Shown piece after piece: positions 23,301-39,183 of a DNA stretch of 64,000 bases. The DNA lies in the NCBI RefSeq assembly GCF_905475465.1, contig NC_062246.1, forward strand, positions 11,806,001 through 11,870,000, read 5' to 3'. The notes beneath the pieces were generated by a model. It was given only the letters and a program-made list of their open reading frames with translations, searched no databases and was not told the origin of the DNA. The position numbers and the translations under genes are program-made. Source of the DNA: Pieris napi (taxonomy: Eukaryota > Arthropoda > Insecta > Lepidoptera > Pieridae). Numbering within the stretch: the first letter of the stretch is position 1; each line of letters begins with the position of its first letter.

Positions 23301-26300
23301 TACGTAATACTTGAACGCTCCCTAAGCCACTTGCATAATATTTAAACTGGGGTCTCCCGATTTCAGATACGTGATAAAGATGACCGTCGCCGCCGCCGTT
23401 CCCGGTCATGGGAGAGACGTTCCCGGGCGAGACGACACCCACGTGACGATGGACATCCGGATAGACGGTATGATAAGAGGTAACTAACACTACTAACATA
23501 CATCGCTTTTCGCCTAACAGTACTAATCACATCAAGATCAGATTCATAGATCATAATTTGAAATAATAAATACAATATTAATTTAACATTACTATAACAT
23601 AATGTTAAAATTATATTTACCTAGCTGTCACATGTTAAATGTCATTGTAATGACAGTTGAAGTTGGTTGACAGCGCCACTTAATTCTGGACATATTTATC
23701 TTAATACAGTGTAAACTCTTTGTAACGAATTTCAAGGGACGCATTCTTTCGTTATAGGGATAATAGAAAAAAAACTAAATTTAACCAATTTCAATAATTT
23801 CTATCAATAGGTAAATTATTCTAAACACATATAATACATAACGCTTTTCTTTTACGGGCCATCTTGACAGTTTCAAAGTTTGTTTACGACTGATAATACA
23901 CGATAGGTGACGATGGTGTGTATAGTAACAGACCAAAATTTCCTACAGGCAATGTTATCTAAGAATAATGGCACACATGTTAATGAAATTAACAATAACA
24001 AAGGCGAAACGGCTGTTTATGACCTCAGGTGTCTTTTCTTAGAAATTCCGGCATCTCTAAAATTTAGTTTTGTAAGCCGATTATAAAAACAATTACACTT
24101 AAGTATGTTGTTGATGTCTAAATACGAAAATATTTCTTCGTTATAGAGAATGACTAATGCTTTATAAAGAATTAATTAATGTATGGGTTTTGTGTTACCA
24201 AATAAATGTAACAATATTTACGTTATAGAGACTTTCTCGTTATAACGAATGACGTTATAAAGAGTTTACACTAGATTAAATTAATATTCTTTTTTAACAT
24301 TATTTTGGGCTTTTAAATAATTTTGGATATTGCATTTATTTAATTATAGTATATAAATGTAAATAAGTAAATGTTTCTAATAAAGGTAAAACAATACTTA
24401 TATTAAAAACTTAACATTCATAGTATAACCATTAAAAATATGTACAAAACCTGCTTTAATAATAAGTTCATGGCTATGAGTCTGACCGAGGGTTTCATCA
24501 TATTTGTCAGCTAACAATCATCTAAATAGCAAACTATAATCGCTTCAGTTAATGTCCATTGTTTGAATCTAAGTTTGAAGGCTTATTAACATTAACTGCA
24601 TTTTAGGAGACCATCACGATCTCCATCACCAAGAGGTCGGTATAGGAACAGAAGTCCACCGACTGCATTATTGGATAGACAGCCTAGCCGGTCTAGGTAA
24701 GATTTATTTGCTGCTTTTTTTCGGCCTATTGTAATAATAAATCATAAACCCGTGGGGCTAAATCTATTTTGGTTTCGGCTTAAATTGCCTTAGTCTTTGA
24801 CAATTTTTCTTTTATAGACAAGTAGGTGATGGGCCTGACTTTTAGATCTGGCCATGCCGGTTTATTTCACTTATTTCACTTTGTAATTCAACATAATACA
24901 ACGAGTTTCAAACAAATTGGTTCTGTTGTTTTTAAGTTACCCACGCTTGCACATGTATAATATTTACCTAGGTTAATAATGGGGACAGGTATTTGAAGTT
25001 GGAATGAAAAGGATTTCTGTTAATCTAATGAGTCAGTAAATTTTTCAGAAATACTTTTATTATAGAAGCAGAAACACAAATTATTACATATGAAAAGTGT
25101 CTACTATCTAGTCTTATGATATAATTCTAGCTTTCTTTACTACAACAGATTATTTGATTAGAAGGAATATAAAAATTGTTTAATAAATAAATATTGAAAA
25201 CAGTATGTGAAAATGCTTGCATATTATAAAACATTAAAAGTCTACAAGTTATAGGCTACAGTCTACATTGTCACGTCTCAACTTCTATTTTGCAGCATGA
25301 CATCTACAGACTATACCTAAATAAAGAAATACATTTTAGTTACACAGATAATAAATTTAACTGTCATTATTTTGGTGTTAGTAAGACAGGTGTTGCTTTG
25401 GTAAACTTGGTGTGTAAGTTAAATATAATTTGTAATTTGTATTATATAAGTAATTTATTGATAATGTTTTAGGTCAAGATCTCCAATGACTCGTGATAGA
25501 GATCTCGAGAGAGAAAGAGATAGACTGCGTCCCGCGCGTGAGTTGGAGCGAGATAGAATGTCGCGCGACCGAGAGCACCGGGATCGCTTGTCTCGCTCTA
25601 GAGACCGAGAAAGGTTAGTTCAATAATAAAAGAGTGTTTATTGTTTGTTATTTGTTAAATCTATTCTTTCTTTGTATATTTTACTATCTGACCTGGCTAA
25701 CTTCGTTCCGCCCTACAACCTTATAATATCGTTGTTACTTTAATTTAACTTATTTTAGGATTTCATTAATGTTAAGTATTACATTAATACAACTTTTTTG
25801 CAAATACAGAAATGTTTTATTGCTTGCCATTGCGAAAGAAGAATGGCAGTTTTACACATTAGGCATCTTCTCTCTAGCGTCAATATGGCGATACTGCATG
25901 TTAAGCACTTTCTGATATCCAACACCTTTTGATCAGGATCAAAGCATTGTTATGCATCTCCTCATTCACCTCAAGATCAGAATTTCTTGAACTGACACGA
26001 ATTCGACGTAAAATTATGCGTAGTTTTGTCAACAGATGGCGCCATATGGTTTTTGCATTCGTAAAATTAATTAATTTATTTATTGTTATTCGATAACTTA
26101 TCCGATATTTTATTGATTATTCTGCTATTCAGGACGGAAACAAATCTAACAAATCAAAAACCATGGCAATCGGTCCAGCCGTTCTCGAGTTATAAGTGTT
26201 GTAACAAACACGACTTTCTTTTATATATATAGATTATTGCCTATATTTATATTTTTATGTTTTACATTTTCTATGATCTAAATTTTCAATATTTTTATGT

Positions 26301-29300
26301 ATAGTCTATGTTCTTTACTGGCAGTGTTGGCCTAGTGGCTTCAGCATGCGACTCATATCCATTTATCCATTTTCCAAAGTTTTTGTAGTGAAAACTTCTT
26401 TAGCGGCGTAGTACACTTTTTTTGGAATGGGTAAAAATGTTAAACTCGCGTCAGGTCACGTGTTCTGATCGAAAATTCGTAAGACGGATGGAGAGTAGAC
26501 AGCTGGCGCGGCGTATTTAATGTAATATAAATTGTCAAATTTGTGTAAGATAGCGCAATAAATAAACATTGTATTCTACCACATAAATGATAGTAGTTTT
26601 ATACTGATAATTAAAGCAATTCGTGCAAAATTATTCCCTAACCATTCCAAAATATCAAAAATGCACAACGTTAATATTCAAGTTTTCACTTCTGCCGACA
26701 CTCCCGGAGTGCAACCCGTCGTTTTTTTTTTAAATTTTGCCTTTGAATTACTGAGGGTGAGATCTGGCTGATGTGTAAAACTTGTTTAGAAGTTTATATA
26801 ACTTATGTAATATTGCCTTTATATAAGTTTTTTAACATTTTTTTACCAGGTCTCGTGACAGATCGCGCGATAGGACGTTATCGCCGCACGACACAAGATT
26901 AGACCACACGGACACGTACAAACGGAGATGTCGAGACTTTGACGGTAAGATTATTAGTTTTTTCTTTCAGTTTTTAACTAAATAGTTAGTTGTTTATGTG
27001 ACGGTTAAAACGTTTCGTGACCACCCAGTGACTCTTTATACCTAAAAGTTACCATTATGTGGTGCAAAGTACTGGAAAGTCGAAAATAATATTAACAATA
27101 ACGCGTAATTCAAACCCCGCCTCGCTTCGTAACGTTTTACAGCATGTAGACCTGTAAAATCCAATATTTTGAAAAAGCAAATAATCTTTATTATTATTAT
27201 ACGTTATATTGCGTGTTATTGACGTATTTTTCGAAATTATTCTTTAATCTAATTTTTAAACGTAAACGATTTTATAATGATATTTCAGTGAAAGGCTACT
27301 GTATGCGCGGCGATCTTTGCGAATGGGATCACGGTGTGGATCCCGTTGTGCTGGAAGACGCTGCTCTTACCAGAGTTCTGGCTTTGCCACCACCTGTACC
27401 AGGTAAAGATATTGGTAATTTAACATTTGTTTTATCTGGAATCGAATATAGTACTTGATATGATATGTATTACATATTCCTGTAATAAAATTGTCGTAAA
27501 TTAATTAACTTTTTATCAATTTAGAACTACTCATGTTAAAATAATAGTGACATAAATATATATTTAAAATGCCACTGTCTAATAATTTCTTTAAATTAAA
27601 TTTATTATTATAATAGTTTATAGCTTGTGACCGACTCTTAACACACTTAAAAATATGTTTTTTTTTTGTCCCAACAATCAAATCTTAAAATATATAATAA
27701 AATGTAATAATCCAGTGATAAAACCCTATATGAGTATTGTATGGACAAGTAGGTGATCACCCTTCCGTACCTGACACAACATAATGTCTGAGGCCCACAT
27801 TCTAAAACGTCAATTAAAGCTATCAAGAGTTGTCAAACTGTTCTGTATAAGGTTTGACATATTTGACAGAGCTCAAAACGAGCGTGTGACTTGAGAACAC
27901 TGCTCAAAGTATATATGCATTTCAGAATACAACCCGGCTACTCCGGACATCTGGGTGGGAGGAGGATTCGCGGCGTTCCCCCCGGCGCCTCACCCCCCGC
28001 CCGCCCATCACATGACGCCCAGGGAACTTGTGCCTATACCTAGGTAACTAACAAATCTATATATATATATAAATGTTATGTCGATTTGTGTACGCTTCAA
28101 TAACTCAAAAAGTTCTGCACCGATCGAGCTGAAGTTTTATTAAGGATTGTTTTTTCTTAATTTTTTTCCACAAGTATTGCAAAATTAAACTTATATGTAA
28201 TGTATTATTTAGAATGTAATAATTGTAGTAAAAATAAATAAAACTGAAATTGTAATTAAACAAAAATTATTTATCCAGAGTACGTCACGAAATGCCAACT
28301 GGAGCGATGGTACCTCCCGTGCCGAGACATCCTCCGCCGATGAAGAAGAACTTTGACTATAATAGACTTGGTAAGGAATTCTTTTTTAAATAAAAATTTA
28401 TCTCTATTTCAATACGTTTAATACTTTTATTTACGTAAAATTTATTTAAAAATTAAGAAGTTTTTTTTTAAATTTGTGTTCTACGTAATGAGATTTTAAT
28501 TCGCGAAATAATATGATTAAGCAAACACAGGACTGTTCACTATAGGCAGCTATTTTATATTACATACACATTTGTATTTGTAACTGTGTGCTGCGATATT
28601 GCGGGCTACTGCTGAGGAAGTTGCATGGATCTGGTATGGCGTCTTCTAAAGGTCTTATGTCATTTTCACGCGTGTATATGCTTTCTATAACAAAATTTCA
28701 TAGTTATCTGATTGTTCTTATTTTAACATGTGTGTGATGTTTGAGAGCAAAAATAAAATGTAATAAATACCAACATATTAATATTTTGCTATTAATAATA
28801 AAAGACCCCATAGAGACTGTTCGCTTTTACGGAATATAAACCAACTAGCGACCCGCCACGGCTTCGCACGGTATTTAATTGCATAAAGATGAATGTTGTA
28901 TTGGTTAAAATCGCATCGAAAATTAGCCATTATTTGTCGTAAAAAGTAAATTACATAAAAATGTTATTGTGGAATATCCATAAGAGATAGACATATACCA
29001 TCGGCGAGTTTTCTATAGACCTTTTCAATGTGTACAATACTTAGTACATTATTTTAATAAATCTCGTAGGGTTCAGCCTGCGTTTGCAATGTAAGCGGAA
29101 AAAATGTAATTATTTACGACATCACATTAGAAACCTCAAAAATAACAGTATTTGTACACTATTTAATTGATGTTATTATACATATAAACCTTCCTCTTCA
29201 ATCACTCTATGTAGATAGAACTAAGAAAAATAAAACAAACCGCATCAAAATCCATTGCGTAGTTTCAAAGATTTAAGCATACATAGGGATATAGGGACAG

Positions 29301-32300
29301 AGAAAGCGACTTTCTTTTATACTATGTAGTGAAGTACCTACTAGCAATTTTTTTTTTTATTTAAGAACTTATCTCACGATAAAAACATTCCTCAGAGTTT
29401 AAGGAATTAAATAAAAAGGAAAATATAAAAAGTACTTGAATTTGTTATCCGTATCTGTTTAAGTATAATAGGATTATACTTAAAAAAAAAGTGCGTGCGT
29501 ACAAAGTACATGTCAGAAGTGAAACTTCTTTGGCAAACAAATTTTTAACTCTTGTTAATATTTGTACAAATCTAAAACCATAGATTTGCGATACTTAGAA
29601 GGAGGGAAAAAGGAAGATATGTGAGGAGTTTAATGAATTTAATTGTCATTAAAATATTAAGTGTCGAAAATTAATACAAATTATAAATTTAATTTTTTAA
29701 ATATATTTCCTTGGTATTAAAAACACGTGGTATTTTAATGTACATTTCGTCATTTCATAAATTCTGTTTACGAAATTTTAATTTTAAAAATAGAATTTCT
29801 ATAAGGTAATTCGCCCTTCTCACTCTCTCTCAATCGGCCGGTCTCCCCCTTTTCTTAGACAAAAACGCTGCACATCTTCGTGACGTTCCGTAAAAAAATT
29901 ACCCTCATGCGCCTAAAGAAGTTTCACTACAAAAATTATTGGATAGATTCCAATACGAAACCGAAAATAATTGAAAGAAAAGTAAAAGTTTAAAGAAAAA
30001 ATAATAAATACAAAACAGTTACCCCCAGATCTAACTGTATTATATATTTACTAGGCTCTAACAGACCACCGTTACCGGGAAAGGGTATGAATTGCTCCTT
30101 AGAAGTGAAGAAAGTGCCTCACGGACTCAACGACATAACACATCTGAACAACCACTTCAGCAAGTTTGGCAAGATCGTTAATATTCAGGTAAGTGGGAAG
30201 TAAGTGGGAAATAAGTGGTAGTTTGAGACTGAGAAGTATTGTTAAGTGCCTATCTCATACCTAATTCGCTGTTTTGCTGGTAATTTTTTGACTTGTTACT
30301 AAGCAAGAAATTGCTAGTATTTTTTTTTAATTTTTTGAAGCATTAATGTTTGAAATTGTCATATATATTCAAAGGAGTGTACTCGTCACTGAAAGGCCGG
30401 CAACGCACCCACTAAAAATGGGCGTCCGTGGGATGCGATGACTGCGATATTTAAAAAAAATATTTTAGAAACTTATAGCTTTTAACATATAATGTAAATA
30501 TAGTATTTTGTATGATGCGGTGAATTTCAATAAATAAATAAATAAACTCTTTTTGATTGAATCAATCAATATGGTTTAAATTACCAATCATTCTTAGGGA
30601 TTTGCCCAAATAGATGAAAGTAGAAGTATAAATTGTTAATTTGGTTGATAAGCTATCTACGCAGATATTCAAATGTTGTGTAAACTAATCATCATTAGTT
30701 AATTAGTTGACAATTAAATGGTCATTATTTGTGAAGAATCAACTATCAATGTCTTATTGTTAGAACCTTCCTTTTGACCTGTATTGTCAATGGATTTTAA
30801 TAATTTTATATATACAGTTCATTCACTTTGCAGAATTGTAACTTTCTAAGTTGGTTTAAAATGTTAAAAGGACTCTCAAGGAAAAGGAGTGAATGTTAGA
30901 CTCTCACTAGGTCCTTTGTGCGTAAAGTCCTGGCTAACTAAGCCAGCCTAGCTCCTTCCAGAAGCACAGAAGCCTCCTGGGCACTTCGCAAGCTTCACGG
31001 AGCTTTCTGTACGTTGGTCAGCCACAGCCTCGCACTGTTTAAAATGTTAATTTTAACAGGTTTGCTTTGAAGGCGATCCCGAAGCAGCCCTTGTGACATT
31101 CTCTAATCCAACGGAAGCAAATGTTGCCTACAAAAGTACAGAAGCAGTGTTGAATAATAGATTCATCAAGCTGTTTTGGCACAACCCTGAGGTGAGTTTT
31201 TATTTCATTTGTTATATTAACATTCACATTCACTTTCAATTGAAAATAAATCAGTGTCGTTACATGTAGCTTAATGTTTACCTACTTGAATAAAATAGTA
31301 GTAATTTTATCTTGACTTGACACGGACCCCAGCGTAAAAATAAAATTGCTTTTTCATAACTTTATATAAATTCTAGGATACTTTTATCGCTTTAATAAAT
31401 ACAGTGGAGCGTCGATTATCCGAACGTCGCTCAACCGAACGACCGCTTATCCGAACAGTAATAACGCGCGAGTCAACGCTCTCCCCACCTCGCGGGCCCC
31501 ATGCTCACGCCTTCCGCGCTTCAGTTTTCGCGCACTTGTCGCCTCGTTCACTTGTTATTGTACTTATATGTAACTTCCAAGTAACCGCTAGTCGATAAAC
31601 TAAATTTTGCCGCGTGAAAGTAAACTCTTTTTTTAAAATGCCTAAACGTAAACGTGTTGTCCTTACTATGAAAGATAAATACGAGATTAATAAACGGTTA
31701 GAGGAAGGCGAATCTGCAACCAAGTTATCCAATGAATACCAAGTTGGTAAGTCTACCATTACGGATATAAAAAAACAAAAGAAGAGCATAAATAACTTTA
31801 TATCCCAGCTGGATTCTTCTGACGGATCCTCGAGTCGTAAAACGATGAAACTTGCCTCAAACACGAATTTAGATGATGCTGTATATAAGTGGTTTACTCA
31901 AAAAAGATGCCAGGGAGAACCTATTTCTGGCCCAATACTGTGTGAAAAAGCGGTTCAATTTAACAACAAACTAGGAGGGAAATCTAATTTTCAAGCAAGC
32001 ACAGGCTGGTTAAAACGATTTAAGTCTAGACATGGCATTCGTGAGCTTCAAATATAAGGAGAAAAACTATCTGCTGATTCATCAGCAGCTGAATCATTCA
32101 AAATTAAACTAAGGGGTATACTGAACGAAGAAAATTACGCTCTGGAAAACGTTTACAATGCAGACGAAACCGGGCTTAATTGGAAAGCTTTGCCGCGAAA
32201 AACTCTTGCTTCACGTCGTGAATTAGCAGCACCTGGTCCTAAAATAAGCAAGGATCGTATCACTGCCTTAGTATGCGCTAATGCTACTGGCAGCCACCGA

Positions 32301-35300
32301 TTTCCCATGCTTGTAATTGGCAAAAGTAAGAAACCACGTTGTTTCAAGCACGTTAATATGTCTGCTATGCCTATCGTTTATACTTCGCAAAAGAGTGCTT
32401 GGATGGATAGTACAATTTTCGTGAAATGGTTTATAGAAACTTTTATACCCTCTGTAAAAGCCCACCAATTAAAAAATGGTAAAAGAGAGAAAACATTATT
32501 GCTTCTTGATAACGCCCCAACTCATCCATCATGTGACATCTTAAATGAAAAAGACGACTTTATAAAAGTCATGTTTCTTCCACCTAACGTGACTTCATTA
32601 TTACAGCCCATGGATCAAGGCGTTATTGAGACTTTCAAACGATATTATAGAAAAGAATTGTTACGTAAGTTACTTTTGGAAAAAGAAGAGGATGGAGAAG
32701 AAAGCCTGATAAAAATTCATAAAAATATTGATTTAAAAGACGCGTCCTATATGATCGGAGCAGCATGGGACAGTGTAAAAGAACAGAACTTGAAAAAAGC
32801 GTGGAATAAAGTTTTGGGTATAGGGGAAAATCCTCAAAATGGATGTGTAAATGAGAAACAGGAAGATATGTCTGAAATGATAGATATGCTAAAAAATCTC
32901 GATTGCCACGAATGTGATGAAGAACAGGTTCAAGAATGGATGGATATCGACGATGAAGATCCCGGGTACCAAATTATGCAGGATAACGAAATTTTAGACC
33001 TCATGACTAATAAGTCTGGCACCACCGCTAGCACCACATCAACTACAAGTTCAGATAGTGAAGATGAAAACATAGTTACTACTAGTGCTTCTGAAGCCTT
33101 TACTTGCTTAGATATTGCCTTGCGCTGGTTCGAAACTCAGGCCGAGAGCAACCAGTATCAAATATCTGTTCTCAAAAAAGTACGTGATCTAGCCGCTCGT
33201 AAGCGGGTAGGCTTGCTTCGGCAGAAGAAGATTCCAGATTTTTTTAAGCGTTAATTGTAACTAGTAAAGACAATCATTTACCTGTACGTAAATATATATG
33301 GCTGAATCAATAAATGTGTACTTCGATTATAGTATATATATGTATTTCAAAATAGTTCGATTATCCGAAAATACCGGTTTTCCGAACACCCACGTCCCCC
33401 AATTAGTTCGGATAATCGACGCTCCACTGTATACGATTAAATCGACCTAATAAATAAAATAATAAACCAGGACTACAACCTTTTTAGATCTGCGCCTTAG
33501 ATATCTGTGTCTGTTTTATGATCATTTGTCAATCTAATAGCCAAGTAATGATTCGCCAACTGTGCCTGACACACGCCGTCGCCTTTTAAGGTCTAAGGCA
33601 AGTCTGTACTCTTATTGCGTTTTTCTAGAAAATTCCACAAAATTCGTGTTTTTTTTGCATTTATCAAACTTTCCAACTTGAGGTTTTGATTCTCAAGCAT
33701 TTATTTTTGTCACAGAACAAACAAGAGAACGCAGCGCCAACCGCTCAACAGAAAAACCAGAACAGCAACCCACTCTCGCACAACAAAGTCTACATCAACA
33801 AAGACAACATTAAGGCGAGTGAGCAGAATAAACAGAAAGAAAAGGTATTGTTTGGAATATATATATTTATTTTATAATGTTTAATTAGGATGATCGTCAC
33901 ATTTGATTCACTTATTGGTTCGCTTCGTACAAGAGAGTGTTAAATGCGCACATAGAATTGGTAGTTATGACCGATTCAAACCTGTAAGCAACACTGCTTA
34001 TAAGAATTTAGTATTGTATTTATATAAAAAAAACGACGTGTTGCACTCCGGGAGCGCCGGCAGAAGTGAAAACTTGAATATTAACGTTGTGTATTTTTGA
34101 TATTTTGGAATGGTTAGGGAATAATTTTGCACGAATTGCTTTAATTTTCAGTATAAAAGTACTATCATTTATGTGGTAGAATACAATATTTATTTATTGC
34201 GCTATCGTACACAAACATGACAATTTATATTACATTAAATACGCCGCGCTAGCTGTCTACTCTCCATCCGTCTTACGAATTTTCGATCAGGTCACGTGTC
34301 CTGACGCGAGTTTAACATTTGTTACCCATTCCAAAAAGTGTACAACGCCGCTAAAGAAGTTTTCACTTCAAAAATGTTTTGTTGTTTTAGAAATTCAACT
34401 TTTGAACCTTTTTTTTTTTAATATATAAAATCGATAAATTGGCGATTTAAACAAAGGACCCAGAGTTTATTAGTTCTTCTCGTTGTTAGATTGGTTGATG
34501 ATTCCAGAAGACAGGTTACACGAAAATATGAACAAAAAAATTGTTTTTCCAAGTTCTACCTCCCGTATTCGTCAGAACTTCATTTTGATTAAGATATAAT
34601 TTCCAGTTGAAAGAGACGAACGGCGAAACAGAGAAGAAAGACGAGAAACCGTTGGACAAGTACAAGGAAGTTATGGAGAGGTACAAACGTGCCCAGGTGC
34701 TTCTTCAGACGCAGCTGACGCAGCAGAAAGTTACCATAAGCAAGTTGGAGAGTGGTAAGTGAAGTATTGATGCTGTCTAATTAGTTACCGAATGTATTTT
34801 TTTTTTCAATATTTTTAAAATCAATTGTTTCCAGCAATTAAATTAAATAAAACTTTATTTTCAAATGTATTGAATGGGTAAACGGGAATTCACTAAATTA
34901 ACTAGTTTCGTTCGTTCAAATTCAAAATCATCTATTCATTTACGTAACACAATGTATACCTATGAACGTTAAAAAAGAAAAACATATTAAATGCTTCTAA
35001 TTTTACATTTACTGCCAGTTCTCAAATCAAGGGCGTAGACGGAGGAGAAGAACTGGCAATAAACTCTCCGCCATTCTTTTTTATATTGATATGTTATGTA
35101 AATAATTTACTGTCACTAAAATTGTTTTAATTCGAGGTTGTAAGAATATTTAATCACCTTCGTAGAAGTTATAGATCGCTGCCATGTAATGTTTTCAAGG
35201 GGAAGGTGATTAGGTTTTTAAAGTCAAGGTGCTTTTATAGCGTGAGCCAGTATTTAGACCATAAGTTTAACAATTATAAATGACTTAACTTCTTATTATG

Positions 35301-38300
35301 ACATTTGCATACCCATTTATATATGGCTGATTGTGCGGATTTTTCTTGTTGTTCGATCTAATTGTACCACTATCTTGGCAAATAAAGGATTTATTATTTT
35401 ATTATTATGTTTAGAGGATAAATAAGACAACCGTATTTTAACAGGTAACGTCAGTGAAGAGCAGAAAACAGAATTCATGGAGACGATAAAGGCTGCACAA
35501 GGGGCCATAGAGAAATTGAGGAAAGAACTTGTTGCATACAATGGCATGATCAAACATCTGCAGGTATGAATTATTTCTATAGGAAATTAATTTTCTAAGT
35601 AATAAATGACCGCCAATCGAAATATTTATGTATGTATAGTCTCAATTTATTTTATTATCAAAATTAGTATAGATTTTTTTATACGTGACAAATAATATAA
35701 CTAGAAATTGAAGTGAAAATATTAAACAGGAGGAGAATGTGTCGCGCTCCATGTCTCGGCTACAACTGAATCAGGTACCGGAATGTTGCGTGCGCGGACG
35801 TTTATGTGCATCTACCCTCATTCGCACTTTGTGCAACTACCCTCATTATTTCATTTTGTGCCTGAGCTATCCCACTTTTCACATCTTGGTTTTTACCGAT
35901 TTTCGATTGGCACATTAATCATTTTCAGTATATTATTAAAAAATAATTTGTGGCTATTAACGATAATCCTTCATTGTATATTAAAAACATGGGTTCATAG
36001 CTTCACTTACATATATAATTTTAACTAAAAAACAAGGAAACAGAAAATATTTCCTTAGATTTTACTGACAAATTACGGGAACTATAAAATATCTTCAACA
36101 ACAAATTTAAAATCAACGTTTGCCAAAAGAAAGACTGAAAGTAATCAGCTGTTGTCGTGACCGCCATCTTGTTAAACATTATTAATCAACACGCTGGGTT
36201 TCGGTCAGACAGATAGTTAAACTTTTTCGACGCTGCTTTATTTAAATCAAAACGCTAGCGAGTTGATTGAATATCGATATTTAATTAAATGTCTAGAGAT
36301 TCAATTAACTCTCTGATTTAACTACTTTACTGCGACATATATACTGTTTATATGTATAATATCAGTACTGTTACTCGTTTCGCGAACATAGAAAGATGTC
36401 GGTTATATCCCACACAGTATTTTGTAGTAAGTAGGCGAAACACCTTAACGGAGCTCTCTGCAACTATCCAGTTGGCTATTTGTTAGAGATTTAATGAAAG
36501 GTACAGAATAAATATCGGAGTTTGATACTGCATGATTGCATTGTGTTCGTGTATTTGTTATGTGCAAGTATTGTTTGTCTTTTTTTTGTTGTTGTTTATC
36601 GTTTATGTGTTAACCTTTTTTAACGCATTTCAATTTGGAGGTTACTATCGAGCCTAGAAAAGTACTCTATAAAAAAAAACTTTATAGTATTTTCGTTTTT
36701 ATATGTAGTTTTGTTTAGTGGCTAGGCGCGGGAGTAACACTTGATGCTGCGTTCGTACCCCAGTTGGAGTTTTCCATACGATAAGGAAACTAGAGTCTAA
36801 AATCTACGTGTCGATGACGTAATTCTTATTAAGAAAAAATAAAAAAAAAATCTATTTTTGATTATTTTTTAAATAATTAAACCAAGTTTCCTTTGCCATA
36901 TCGTTCGTGCACCAACATTAGATAGTAAACTGTATATAGTAGGTAACAGTTGTAATGTATATATTAATTGTATATTTATAGTAGATAACACATAATTTAA
37001 AACATTTGATAAAAGCTTCATGCCTTCATTGTATGTATTAAATTGACCAAGTATTTAGAAATAAATTAAAGTAAAGTTGAAATTAATATTAAATAAAAAA
37101 AGTTGTCTTGTAGTTTGCCTTTAGTTAATATTTTTTAATTTAAACAATTTTATTCAATATTTATATAAATTATTAACTCATTAAAATATTACTATTTACA
37201 AATAATTGAATTTCTACGCATGTTAATTCAAAAAATGCTATTATGAATAAATAAGCATGATATGAAAAGTATAACTACCAATGAGTTTTTCGTTTTGTGC
37301 TATAATACGTGTAGACACCATTATATCCAAAAAGGAATTGTGGACACCAGTAAGACAGGCATAGAAATAAAAGATCAGGTAGACATGATGTCCTATTTAA
37401 TGCGACTTTGTACTTTGTTATAGACAACTTTTATATATAGGTATATATGACATCTATCTTAAATTTATGTAGCCAAGGAATCACATCCCAGGTTGGCTTA
37501 AAATACCTTTTTAAACATTAGCTTCCAAATTCCGCCGCTGTATTGGAATTGGGAGCACTTTGGAAATAAAACGATTTGGTTTATTATTTATTTTACCATT
37601 CGTATAAATAAAACCATTTATAGTCAGAGACGTCAAAGTCAAATCATTTGCCACTTCCAAAAGTTAGTTTCATATGAAGAAGGATGGGCAAGATACTCCA
37701 ATAATAAGACACGATTCGCTATATATCATTCAAAATTTACGAATGGGTATATAATTTCATCTCATCAACAAATAATAATCAAATCAAAAAAAGTGTTATT
37801 TACATGTAACTGATGATTATTATTACTAAGCCTTTATTGCTGTCACCCACTATAGTATATATAAACATTTGTTTTGTTACATAACCTATCTTAATCTAAT
37901 ACATCAGACGCCGGTTTTGGTGATCAGCGTGTCCTGCGACACATAAGCCTCTTCCAGCTGCTTCCATTATTTTCTAATAATAGCTCTTGTCCAAGTTGTG
38001 CCTCTTATTCTCTTTATATCGTCTGCCCATCTCTTGCTTCCATCTCGTGATTTCCATTATGTAATAATTTTTGTCCATTTCAAAATTCTTGTAAATCTTT
38101 GTTTTGGTATAAATTGTATAAAACGGGAATATTATCGATAATATTTTAAATTACCTTGAATTGCTGTTAAAACCGCCGTGTTAAAATTTAAAATATTGGA
38201 ACACCCTGATGATTGTAAATCATGAATTTTAAGTGCTGTATATAAACAATAAAGTTGCTTAATCGCTGACTGATTTAAATATTAGACTAGTGTGAAGAGA

Positions 38301-39150
38301 CAAAAGGTCAGGATGACCTTTTGTTGAAAAAAAAAGAAAACAATTGAAATTTAATACGCTTTATGCTCTACAGGGAAAGAAGCCAAAAACGGCTGCAGAG
38401 GCCCAAAAAGAGATTCTGGATGCTGAACTGGATATCATTACTAAACAACAGGTGATTATTATTTATATACATTGCTAAGCTTTGTGTGTGTGATTATTGT
38501 GATTAAAAGCAATTTTGCAGTGCTATTTATGTAAAAATAAAAAATGAGTTAAATTTAATGTAGAGAAGTGCATTATTTACATAGGTATATTATACGTGCT
38601 TGGAAAGCAATATCTCATAAACAACTGTAATGATTTTGATGACACTTAAAACTCTCACCCTAAGTTATAATATACCTGATTTAACAAGAAGCTTCTCTAA
38701 ATTACTTTTGATTCCAAGATGTGAACTAACATTCACTTACGAAATTAAGCACGCGCTTGACAGCCTAATTAGTTATTACTACTATACCCAAATCTTATAT
38801 ATTTACATTTTTTAATATGTCTAAAGAAGAAAGCTTAGAGATGATATCTCATATCATACATATTTTTATGTATAATTAAAATAAATAAAATTTGTTCGTT
38901 CTATTATAATGTAAACATATCTTCTACAAAACCTATAAAAATATCAGAGAATTTGTGTATTTTGTTGTTAAAGTAAAAATGTAAAAATAAGGTTACTACT
39001 TGGCTGAAGACGTTGAGTTATGATGAAACAGAAGATCTAATAACTGTTATTCTGTAACACACCCACTCCCCCACACATATACACACACCCACGCACGCAT
39101 ACACACACTTAGAGAGAGAGAGACACACACACACATACACACACACACAT

Positions 39151-39183
<33 letters not shown>

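Noticed and set aside
31505..31864. 119-codon minus-strand frame overlapping the Tigger transposase
   Set aside because: It is antisense to a transposase frame with clear domain motifs and has no similarity of its own.
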